Source: Deltaproteobacteria bacterium (GTDB lineage Bacteria; Desulfobacterota; Desulfobacteria; Desulfobacterales; SURF-15). Taken from it: 13,335 nucleotides of DNA. Shown here in pieces: positions 1 to 6,641 of this stretch. The notes beneath the pieces were generated by a model that was not told the DNA's origin, did no database searches, and worked only from the letters and a program-made list of their open reading frames with translations. Each line of letters opens with the position of its first letter. Position 1 is the first letter of the stretch. Both the position numbers and the translations under genes were made by a program. The stretch covers positions 1-13,335 of the forward strand of contig JAHEHB010000119.1 of assembly GCA_024644775.1 (NCBI GenBank), read 5' to 3'.

Positions 1-1
1 C

Positions 2-883
2 GCAGCCGATGTTGTGGCGCCGGACAGCCACCTGGGAAAATCCATGGATTATTTTGCTAAGAAACTGGAGGAATTTTCCGAGGGGAAAGTCAAGGTGGAA
101 GTCTATCATGGCGGATCACTCGGCGGTGAACGCGATATTCTGGAGAACCTGAAGGAAGGCAGCATTCACATCGCGGCCCCCGGTGGCGGCGTACTCGGAA
201 TATTCTATCGTCCTGCCGAAATTTTTACGTTTCCGTATCTCTTTAAAGACAGGGCCCATGCAGACCGGGTATGGGAAAAACTCCTCCCGGAATTTTCCGG
301 CGATCTTGAAAATGAATCGGGCTTCAAAGGACTGGCCATCTGGAACCGGCCGGCACGAAATCTGTCCGCCAACAAACCGGTCCGCACAGTACCCGATATG
401 AAAGGGCTGAAGATCCGTGTGCCGAACACCACCATGTGGGTCGGTGCTTTCAAGCGGTTCGGCGCTTCCCCGACCCCCATGGCCTTTCCGGAAGTTTATA
501 CGGCACTTAAAACCCGGGTCATTGATGGACAGGACAATCCCATCGTGCTAACCTATGCATCCGGATTTTTTGAAGTCAACAAATACTACAACCTCATTCA
601 GCACATGTATCAGGACAATCTGTTGGTCACCAGCAGTAAGTTTTTTAAGGGGCTTTCTGCCGAAACCCAACAGTGGGTTCTCAAAGCGGCCGCGGCCTCC
701 AATGAATACTGCCGGACGCTTTCTCTCGAGCTGGAAAAGAAACTCATGAAGGATGCCAAAGAGAAGTACAAGGTTGAATTTGTGGAATCGGATTTATCTG
801 GATTCCGCAACTCGGTGAAAGGTTTTATCGATGAATTCCCCCATGTCAAGAAATGGTATGACAAGGCCAAAGCCATCGATTGA
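2..883 (+). CDS. dctP: TRAP transporter substrate-binding protein, DctP family (5' end cut off by the window)
   Basis: This is the periplasmic binding protein of a TRAP importer, which captures an organic acid and delivers it to the DctQM membrane pair. The reading frame is open from the first bases, so the GTG at 14 is not the true start; the signal peptide and first strand lie outside the window. Family features seen: an N-terminal stretch with SHLGKSMDYFAKKLEE and a GGSLGGERD segment, the central KGLKIRVP motif whose Arg normally pairs with the ligand carboxylate, and the VIDGQDNP motif typical of DctP proteins. The C-terminal part is a charged helix-rich region ending in KAKAID. The 293 residues present are close to the mature length of the family. 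The ligand cannot be read from the sequence. A terminator follows immediately, then dctQ and dctM on the same strand. Confidence 0.93.
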   Translation, partial: AADVVAPDSHLGKSMDYFAKKLEEFSEGKVKVEVYHGGSLGGERDILENLKEGSIHIAAPGGGVLGIFYRPAEIFTFPYLFKDRAHADRVWEKLLPEFSGDLENESGFKGLAIWNRPARNLSANKPVRTVPDMKGLKIRVPNTTMWVGAFKRFGASPTPMAFPEVYTALKTRVIDGQDNPIVLTYASGFFEVNKYYNLIQHMYQDNLLVTSSKFFKGLSAETQQWVLKAAAASNEYCRTLSLELEKKLMKDAKEKYKVEFVESDLSGFRNSVKGFIDEFPHVKKWYDKAKAID

Positions 884-913
884 TGAATCCGTTCGTTGTC
901 GGGATTGCATCTC

Positions 914-956
914 AGCCGATGAGCGGCTGCGCCTTCGAGCCTCTCATCGGCTTTTT
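914..956 (+). terminator. Rho-independent terminator between dctP and dctQ
   Basis: A perfect 10-bp stem (AGCCGATGAG at 914-923 with CTCATCGGCT at 943-952) is extended inward by GGCT/AGCC (925-928 and 938-941) past one mismatch, and runs directly into five Ts. It lies 30 nt after the dctP stop and 9 nt before the first possible dctQ ATG. Inference: it ends most dctP transcripts and lets only part of transcription continue into the membrane subunits, giving more binding protein than transporter. Confidence 0.85.
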
Positions 957-965
957 CCGTAAACC

Positions 966-1517
966 ATGAAACCCTTCAGGAGACCGAACGTTTTGTTGAT
1001 GAAACGCTATATTTTTAAGCCGTTCAAGTTTTTGGATCAATTGACATCGATTCTCGGCTATTTGATCGGCATACTGCTGTTGACGATGGTCGCCATTATG
1101 TTTGCCTCTGTGATCTGGCGCTATGCGCTCAATGCGCCGTTGGTTTGGGCGGATCAGTTGAGTCGATGGATCTTTGTCTGGATGACCTACCTGGGGGTCG
1201 CCGTGGGTTATCGACAGGGCATCCACATCGGTGTTGATATTGTTGTTCGAAAGATTCCCGGCATCTTGCAGAAAACAATCGCCACCATCGTTGATCTGGG
1301 GGTCGGTTTTTTTCTGCTCGTGGTGTTAAAGGAGGGATACGGCATTACCCTGAGGTCCCTTGATCAAGTATACGGCGCCCTTGAATTACCGCCTAGTTAT
1401 ATGTATGCGGCCGCTCCTCTATCCTGCGCTCTCATGCTTATATTTATGCTCGATTCCCTGAAAGTCCGTATTGTCAGCTTCAGATATACTTCAGAAACCG
1501 AGGAGAACAAATGTTAA
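966..1517 (+). CDS. dctQ: TRAP transporter small permease subunit, DctQ family
   Basis: DctQ is the four-helix membrane subunit that pairs with DctM in TRAP importers. Hydrophobic segments lie at about residues 27-50, 70-86, 103-124 and 145-165. The signature stretch is seen in the first third: a WRYALNAPLVWADQLSRW segment followed by YLGVAVGYRQGIHIGVD, with the conserved RY, W, acidic/Arg and H-VD positions. The start is uncertain. ATG 966 has no ribosome site; AGGAGA at 978-983 sits 9 nt before an in-frame TTG at 993 and 15 nt before an in-frame ATG at 999, so a protein of about 172-174 residues is more likely than 183. The 3' end overlaps dctM by 7 nt, which indicates translational coupling. 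Transcription has to pass the terminator just upstream unless an unseen promoter exists. Confidence 0.9.
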   Translation: MKPFRRPNVLLMKRYIFKPFKFLDQLTSILGYLIGILLLTMVAIMFASVIWRYALNAPLVWADQLSRWIFVWMTYLGVAVGYRQGIHIGVDIVVRKIPGILQKTIATIVDLGVGFFLLVVLKEGYGITLRSLDQVYGALELPPSYMYAAAPLSCALMLIFMLDSLKVRIVSFRYTSETEENKC

Positions 1518-2800
1518 CCGGAATATCCCTTGTATTGATCATTACATTTGTAGTGTCTCTTCTGCTCTATGTTCCATTGGGGTTTGTATTGGGGATTACG
1601 GCCATGGCCGTCGTTCTTTACAAGGGAACACTCCCGCTGGCCATCATTCCGCAACGAATGATCATCGGGGCCGACTCGTTTGCGCTCATGGCTGTCCCTT
1701 TTTTCGTTTTGGCCGGCTATATTATGAACCGAGGAGGGATCACGAAACGGATCATCACCTTTGCCAATGTTTTGGTCGGCCCCTTTCGCGGCGGTCTCGG
1801 GTTGGCCAATGTCGCGGCCAGCATGCTGTTCGGAGGAGTTTCCGGATCTGCTGTTGCAGACTCCACCGGTATCGGCAGCGTGATCATCCCGGCCATGAAA
1901 GATGAAGGATATGACCCGGAATTCAGTGCCGCCGTCACCGCCGCCTCCTCCATCTGCGGCCCGATCATCCCTCCGAGCGTCCCGATGGTTATCTACGGAA
2001 TTACAGCAGAAGTCTCCATCGGCGCCATGTTCCTTGCCGGCGCGATTCCGGGGCTCATGCTCGGATTCGCCCTGATGGGGCTGGTCTATTACTATGCGGT
2101 GAAGCGTAATTATCCGCGCTACGGGACCGTCACGTTAGGGCAGTTCTGGGTGGCATTCCGATCGGCGGTTTGGGCGCTACTGATGCCGGTCATCATTCTC
2201 GGTGGCATCTTTAGTGGGGTTTTTACGGTGGCCGAGTCTGCCGCCGTGGCCGTCGTATATGCTTTTCTGGTGGGTTTGCTTGTCTATCGCGAAATCGGAT
2301 TGAAGGATCTTTTCCCTTTGCTTCGAGATGCGGCGATAGATACGGCCGTCATCATGTTCGTTATTGCAGTTGCCGCTCTTTTTAGCTGGGTCTTGGCCAT
2401 TTCCCGGCTTCCACAGTTGTTGACCGATTGGATTTTTTCCTTCGAGTTGGGGGCCGTCCCCGTGCTGCTTGTGCTCAATATCTTCCTTCTTTTTATCGGC
2501 ACCTTCATGGAAGCAATCAGTGCAATGATTATACTCATTCCGTTGCTGATGACACCCACCAAGGCATTGGGCATCGATCCCATTCATTTGGGCACCATCA
2601 TCGTTTTTAATCTGATGCTTGGGCTCCTGACGCCTCCGGTGGGACTCTGCCTTTATATTACCGGTCGTCTGGCGGGCATTTCCCTGGAGCAGGTCTCCAA
2701 GGCGGCCTTCCCTTTTCTGATGGTGGGTATTTCGGTGCTGTTGATCATCACGCTCTGGCCGGATCTGGTAATGTTACTGCCTCGGATATGGCTCCAGTAG
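1511..2800 (+). CDS. dctM: TRAP transporter large permease subunit, DctM family
   Basis: DctM is the ion-coupled transport subunit of the TRAP system, a polytopic inner-membrane protein with about twelve helices; 429 residues is the usual length. Conserved features seen: an N-terminal PFFVLAGYIMNRGGI segment, the GGVSGSAVADSTGIGSV motif near residues 113-130, ICGPIIPPSVPMVIYG near 151-166, and a second-half repeat with the GTFMEAISAMIILIPLL and GLLTPPVGLCLYI segments. Together these reflect the inverted-repeat, elevator-type fold known for the family. The start is ATG 1511, behind GAGGAGAA in the end of dctQ. After the stop there is a short perfect hairpin (CGATCC/GGATCG, 2814-2828) without an adjoining T-tract, so it is not called a terminator. 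Confidence 0.95.
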   Translation: MLTGISLVLIITFVVSLLLYVPLGFVLGITAMAVVLYKGTLPLAIIPQRMIIGADSFALMAVPFFVLAGYIMNRGGITKRIITFANVLVGPFRGGLGLANVAASMLFGGVSGSAVADSTGIGSVIIPAMKDEGYDPEFSAAVTAASSICGPIIPPSVPMVIYGITAEVSIGAMFLAGAIPGLMLGFALMGLVYYYAVKRNYPRYGTVTLGQFWVAFRSAVWALLMPVIILGGIFSGVFTVAESAAVAVVYAFLVGLLVYREIGLKDLFPLLRDAAIDTAVIMFVIAVAALFSWVLAISRLPQLLTDWIFSFELGAVPVLLVLNIFLLFIGTFMEAISAMIILIPLLMTPTKALGIDPIHLGTIIVFNLMLGLLTPPVGLCLYITGRLAGISLEQVSKAAFPFLMVGISVLLIITLWPDLVMLLPRIWLQ

Positions 2801-2895
2801 ACCAACTCCGCTTCGATCCAGAGGATCGTACAGGGTCGAGAATAATGAAGTTATTTTTCCCCTTTTGAAAACCGGCCGAATAAAGCACGGTTATC

Positions 2896-3282
2896 ATGTC
2901 GAATACAATTCGAATTCTATCTACCGATCAACTTGTGTGCGAATGTTTGGCCGCCATAGTGGTACCGGAAATAGCCCTGTCTGTCCCCGGCCATATCCGC
3001 GCCTTTTCGGCGACCGCCGGTTCGCAAAGCAAGCATAGCTTATACGCATTGAGCCAGATGATGCTTATCGAATTTGAAGACGGCGAGCTGCAGCTGCGCC
3101 GATTTCAATTCGACCTCACCGTTACCACAGGGGTGAGCCTGTTACAAGTGGACAATGGCATCGTTGTCGTGCGAAACTTGGACGGCCGGTTGGAGGTATT
3201 GTCTAATGCCGTCAAACCCTTACGCAAATTCATCGAGGTGGCCAACCGATTTTGCACCCGCTGGATACGGCTCGATATATAG
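2896..3282 (+). CDS. Hypothetical protein, 128 residues, unrecognised
   Basis: I do not recognise this protein. It is an uninterrupted 128-codon frame between the TRAP and TTT operons, and its codon choice (many GCC, ATC, CTG, GAC) resembles the neighbouring genes, which favours real or formerly real coding sequence. There is no signal peptide, membrane helix or helix-turn-helix that I can see. The middle alternates hydrophobic and polar residues (FEDGELQLRRFQFDLTV, then VDNGIVVVRNLDG), suggesting a small beta-rich domain, followed by a helical, basic C-terminus ending WIRLDI. Two Cys lie near the N-terminus (residues 16 and 18) and one near the end. No ribosome-binding site precedes ATG 2896, so the true start may differ or the frame may be a fragment of a larger lost gene, for example a regulator between the two transporter operons. 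Confidence 0.45.
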   Translation: MSNTIRILSTDQLVCECLAAIVVPEIALSVPGHIRAFSATAGSQSKHSLYALSQMMLIEFEDGELQLRRFQFDLTVTTGVSLLQVDNGIVVVRNLDGRLEVLSNAVKPLRKFIEVANRFCTRWIRLDI

Positions 3283-3495
3283 CGCGGATGCCATGGGACG
3301 GCCATAGGTAATATGATGTGGATTATACTCCCGGTAGCACTTCCGGGAAATCTTCCATGCCGTTGTAGAGAGCGGGGATACCTAAATGGGAAGACGATAG
3401 AATTCTGAGGCAAGAGACTATTTGACCTGGCATCACTAAGCTGGTAGAGAATCGGTTAATAACCATAACATCATCGAGGAAAAGGAGGTAGGAAA

Positions 3496-4479
3496 ATGTC
3501 AAAAAGCAAAAATGTTCGCCTATTTTTCGTCCTGACAGCCGTATCTTTGATATTGACTGCTGTTTTGCCGGCCACATGCCCGGCGGCAAGTCAATATCCG
3601 AAAAAGGATTTCAAGTGGATTGTTATGTGGCGGGCCGGCGGCGGGGCTGATACGGCCACCCGAATTTTTACCAAACAATTTGAAAAAATCATCGGTAAGA
3701 AAGTTGTCGTCAACAACATTACCGGCGGTTCGGCAACCGTGGGCTATCTGGCCGCGAAAAGCGCAAAACCGGACGGTTATACCCTGGTAACCATTCAGGG
3801 GGATCTTCCCAAATTTGAGATTATGAAACTTGCCCCCATCGCCATAGACGATTACGACATCCTGCCCAGCTTCGCCTTTCAATCGCCTGTGATTGCCGTT
3901 AGATCCGATGCGCCCTGGAAAACCATCGAGGAGTTTGTAGCAGACGCCAAAAAGCGGTCCGGGCAAATTACGGTCGGGATAACCGACATCGGCGGTATTT
4001 ACCATCAGCCCCTGGTTCTGTGGGAAGAAAAGGCCGATTTCAAAATCAACCCGATTTACCACAAGAGTTCGCCGGACCAGGCGGCTGCGTTGCTGGGCGG
4101 TCACGTACAGGCAAACGTGACCTGGGTCCGTCCCAATATCTCCTATGTCAAGGAAGGCAAGGTGCGGTTTCTGGCTTATATGAGTTCGGAAAGACATCCG
4201 GGATATCCGGATGTTCCGACCCTAAAGGAAAAGGGATGGGATGTGCACTATGAACACCCCTACGGTGTTGGAGGGCCCAAGGGCATGCCCGAAGAGGCCA
4301 AAAAAGTGATCTCCGAAGCAACCAAAAAGGTGTGGGGTATACCGGAATTTAAAGCCGATCTTGACAAAATGGGGCTTACCGTTTTTAGGCTCGACGGTCC
4401 GGCATACACCCAGCATGTCAAGAACATGCAAATGAATTCGGCAAAAGCCATCAAGATTATTAATGAACGGAAAAAATAG
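3496..4479 (+). CDS. tctC: TTT transporter periplasmic binding protein, TctC/Bug family
   Basis: This is the extracytoplasmic binding protein of a tripartite tricarboxylate transporter. A signal peptide is visible: basic MSKSKNVR, a hydrophobic core to about residue 25, and a likely cleavage near residues 28-32 (CPAAS). The Cys there is not in a good lipobox, so a soluble periplasmic protein is expected. Bug-family landmarks follow: WRAGGGADTATR near residue 45 and GGSATVGYLAAKSAKPDGYTL near residue 76, which form the two loops that hold the ligand carboxylate, then YPDVPTLKEKGWDV and a C-terminal helix. The 327-residue length is typical. Start ATG 3496 is decided by a near-perfect AAGGAGGT at 3482-3489. 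It heads a tctC-tctB-tctA operon. Known Bug ligands include citrate, aspartate, glutamate and aromatic acids; the ligand here is not deducible. Confidence 0.94.
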   Translation: MSKSKNVRLFFVLTAVSLILTAVLPATCPAASQYPKKDFKWIVMWRAGGGADTATRIFTKQFEKIIGKKVVVNNITGGSATVGYLAAKSAKPDGYTLVTIQGDLPKFEIMKLAPIAIDDYDILPSFAFQSPVIAVRSDAPWKTIEEFVADAKKRSGQITVGITDIGGIYHQPLVLWEEKADFKINPIYHKSSPDQAAALLGGHVQANVTWVRPNISYVKEGKVRFLAYMSSERHPGYPDVPTLKEKGWDVHYEHPYGVGGPKGMPEEAKKVISEATKKVWGIPEFKADLDKMGLTVFRLDGPAYTQHVKNMQMNSAKAIKIINERKK

Positions 4480-4535
4480 ATATCGATCATTTGGGTCGAG
4501 CAGGATTTTTTGGCCGGCCCGATTCGGAGAGAATA

Positions 4536-5057
4536 ATGATTGCCGAATGGATCATCAGTCTACTGACATTTATTATCGGCGTCGTTTTTTTCGCAGCCAC
4601 ATTTGCATTTCCCAAAGTCTATACCGATCCCGGCGGGTTTGCCCTGTTTCCGAGGATTCTATCGGTCGGAATCGTCGCGGCCTCAGCAATTCTGATTTTA
4701 AAACTGACAATGAACCGGAAAACCCAGTCAAACCGTCCCATTGAGTTTACAAAAAAATTTTTAGGGGCCTGGAAGAAAAATGCGACTGATGACCTATCCA
4801 ACACCATGCGACGTATGACCGGTGTTTTTATTTTCAGCACCGCTTATCCTTGGTTTATTGTGAGAATAGGATTTGGGCTGGCGACGATGCTATACGTAGG
4901 GATTCTCATGCGGCTTTTTAAAACCGGCGTCATTATCTGTCTTGTTTTGGCCCCGCTGGTGGCTTTCGGCCTGCATCTGTTTTTTGTTCAAGTGCTTCAA
5001 GCCTATGTTCCCGAGGGCGCCTGGCTGAATACCGTAATTGAATATTTTACAGACTGA
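4536..5057 (+). CDS. tctB: TTT transporter small membrane subunit, TctB family
   Basis: This is the small, poorly conserved membrane subunit of the TTT importer, 173 residues from the chosen start. Four hydrophobic segments are seen: about residues 3-24, 38-56, 90-107 and 120-155, the last being long enough for two closely spaced helices. A charged cytoplasmic loop rich in Lys separates the first and second halves. The PGGFALFPRIL stretch after the first helix is typical of TctB. The frame is open further upstream to a TTG at 4491, but ATG 4536 is preferred because GGAGAGA (4526-4532) lies just before it and the upstream residues do not look like the family. The gene follows tctC by 56 nt and precedes tctA by 12 nt, the standard operon order. 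Confidence 0.9.
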   Translation: MIAEWIISLLTFIIGVVFFAATFAFPKVYTDPGGFALFPRILSVGIVAASAILILKLTMNRKTQSNRPIEFTKKFLGAWKKNATDDLSNTMRRMTGVFIFSTAYPWFIVRIGFGLATMLYVGILMRLFKTGVIICLVLAPLVAFGLHLFFVQVLQAYVPEGAWLNTVIEYFTD

Positions 5058-5069
5058 AAAGAAGCGACG

Positions 5070-6554
5070 ATGGGTATTTTTTTTGAGGCGCTCCAGATTA
5101 TCTTCAGCCCCAAGATGTTCATCCTTTTATTCGGTTCCGTGCTGGGGGGTGTTGTGGTGGGCGCCGCACCGGGTTTGACATCCACCATGGCCATCGGCCT
5201 TTTGGTGCCGCTAACCTTCGGTGTGTCGAAATTTACTGCATTTGTATTGTTGTTGGGGATTTATTGCGGCGCCATTTACGGCGGATCGATCACCGCCATC
5301 TTGATGAATGTACCCGGTACCCCCACATCGGCAGTTACGGCCATCGAAGGATATCCCATGACCATGAAAGGCGAGGGGGGCAAGGCGCTGGGGGTGGCGA
5401 CCATGTCCTCAACACTGGGCGGTCTTATCTCTTGCATCGTACTCATCTTTCTTTCCTTACAGTTGGCTCAATTGGCGATCATGTTCGGGCCTTTGGAGTA
5501 TTTCTCTCTGGGATTGTTCGCCACCGCCGTCGTGCTTTCCCTTTCCAGTAAATCGGTTGTCAAAGGTTTAATAGCCACGCTGTTCGGCTTATTGCTATCG
5601 ACCATCGGCGTCGATCCGGTGGCCCAATACCCCAGATTTACATTCGGGATTCAGGAAATCCTAATCGGTATTCCAGCCGTACCGGCTATCATCGGACTCT
5701 TTTGCGTTTCCGAGGCATTCCGAATGGCCGAACAGGCCGAAGTCGTGGCAAAGCTAAAGAAAGATGTATCAGGGATTCTGATTGCATACCGAGAACTGCC
5801 CAGGATGTGGAAGACGATTATTAAATCGAGCATGATCGGAAGTTTTATCGGTACGTTACCCGGAATCGGCGCATTGGTGGCTTCTTTTTTCGCCTACGGT
5901 GAGGCCAAGCGAAAGTCCAAGACCCCGGAATTGTTCGGCAGCGGCTCAGTGGAAGGGGTTTGTGCTAGTGAAGCCGCCAACAATGCGGTCACCGGCGGCG
6001 CTCTGGTTCCGTTGCTCACCCTGGGTATTCCGGGTGACACCAGCACGCTCATGTTGCTCGGCGCCATGATAATCCACGGTTTGATTCCCGGTCCGACCTT
6101 GTTTAAGGAAGATACCATTCTGGTTTACGTTATTTTCGGAACCATGATTATGTGTAATTTGATGATACTACCCATAGGGTTGTCCCTTTCACCGTATATT
6201 GCCAGAATTTCTTTGATTAAAAAGAAATATCTTATGCCCGCCGTGGGCGTACTTGCCATTACCGGCGCCTCCATCGGCTATGGTCATATTTATTACTTCT
6301 GGATTTCAATTATGTTCGGTTTTGTCGGCTATATCTGCCAAAAAGGCGGTTTTCCGGTACTTGCCATCGCCATGTGCCTGATCCTGGGACCCATTATGGA
6401 AAGAAATCTGAGGGCCGCCCTAATGTTGCCCGAAAACATATTCTGGCTTTTTTGCACCCGGCCGATTACGGCAGCACTGGTCGCGGCTGCTATAGTTGCC
6501 GTGATTTGGGGATTGCGGCGCGAGGCGAAAGCAAAAGAAGAAGAAAAACCATAA
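5070..6554 (+). CDS. tctA: TTT transporter large membrane subunit, TctA family
   Basis: This is the main transport subunit of the TTT system, 494 residues with about ten to twelve membrane helices, coupled to an ion gradient rather than ATP. Two family motifs, one in each half of the protein, are clear: GAAPGLTSTMAIGLL near residues 31-45 and GTLPGIGALVASFFAYGEAK near 260-280. Other conserved blocks are IYGGSITAILMNVPGTP, with EGYPMTMKGEGGKALG after it, and GSVEGVCASEAANNAVTGG followed by LGIPGDTSTLMLLGAM in the second half. A charged, Lys/Glu-rich tail ends the protein in the cytoplasm. A purine-rich AAAAGAAG is the only ribosome site before ATG 5070, so translation may be coupled to tctB, 12 nt upstream. 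Eighty-seven nt separate it from the next gene, on the same strand. Confidence 0.96.
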   Translation: MGIFFEALQIIFSPKMFILLFGSVLGGVVVGAAPGLTSTMAIGLLVPLTFGVSKFTAFVLLLGIYCGAIYGGSITAILMNVPGTPTSAVTAIEGYPMTMKGEGGKALGVATMSSTLGGLISCIVLIFLSLQLAQLAIMFGPLEYFSLGLFATAVVLSLSSKSVVKGLIATLFGLLLSTIGVDPVAQYPRFTFGIQEILIGIPAVPAIIGLFCVSEAFRMAEQAEVVAKLKKDVSGILIAYRELPRMWKTIIKSSMIGSFIGTLPGIGALVASFFAYGEAKRKSKTPELFGSGSVEGVCASEAANNAVTGGALVPLLTLGIPGDTSTLMLLGAMIIHGLIPGPTLFKEDTILVYVIFGTMIMCNLMILPIGLSLSPYIARISLIKKKYLMPAVGVLAITGASIGYGHIYYFWISIMFGFVGYICQKGGFPVLAIAMCLILGPIMERNLRAALMLPENIFWLFCTRPITAALVAAAIVAVIWGLRREAKAKEEEKP

Positions 6555-6641
6555 AAGGCGTGCCGATTATATCGATAAAATTTCTTCTAATCAAGCTCGC
6601 CGATTCGGTTAACGTCAGGATATAAAGAGAAAGGTATAATT

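Noticed and set aside
2814..2828. Perfect CGATCC/GGATCG hairpin after dctM.
   Set aside because: Three-base loop and no adjoining run of T; the nearest T-rich stretch is about 20 nt further on.
3329..3348. Hairpin TCCCGG/CCGGGA between the 128-residue ORF and tctC.
   Set aside because: Only six base pairs with an eight-base loop and no T-tract after it; not convincing as a terminator or riboswitch.
3418..3436. Sigma-54-like promoter upstream of tctC (TGGCAT followed by GC) and an overlapping TTGACC -35.
   Set aside because: The GG-to-GC spacing is one base short of the strict sigma-54 spacing, and the best -10 at 17 nt from TTGACC (TAGAGA) matches only three of six positions.
3520..4197. 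A 225-codon minus-strand open frame inside tctC.
   Set aside because: It is antisense to a clearly recognised TctC/Bug protein, and its translation looks like a shadow rather than a protein family.
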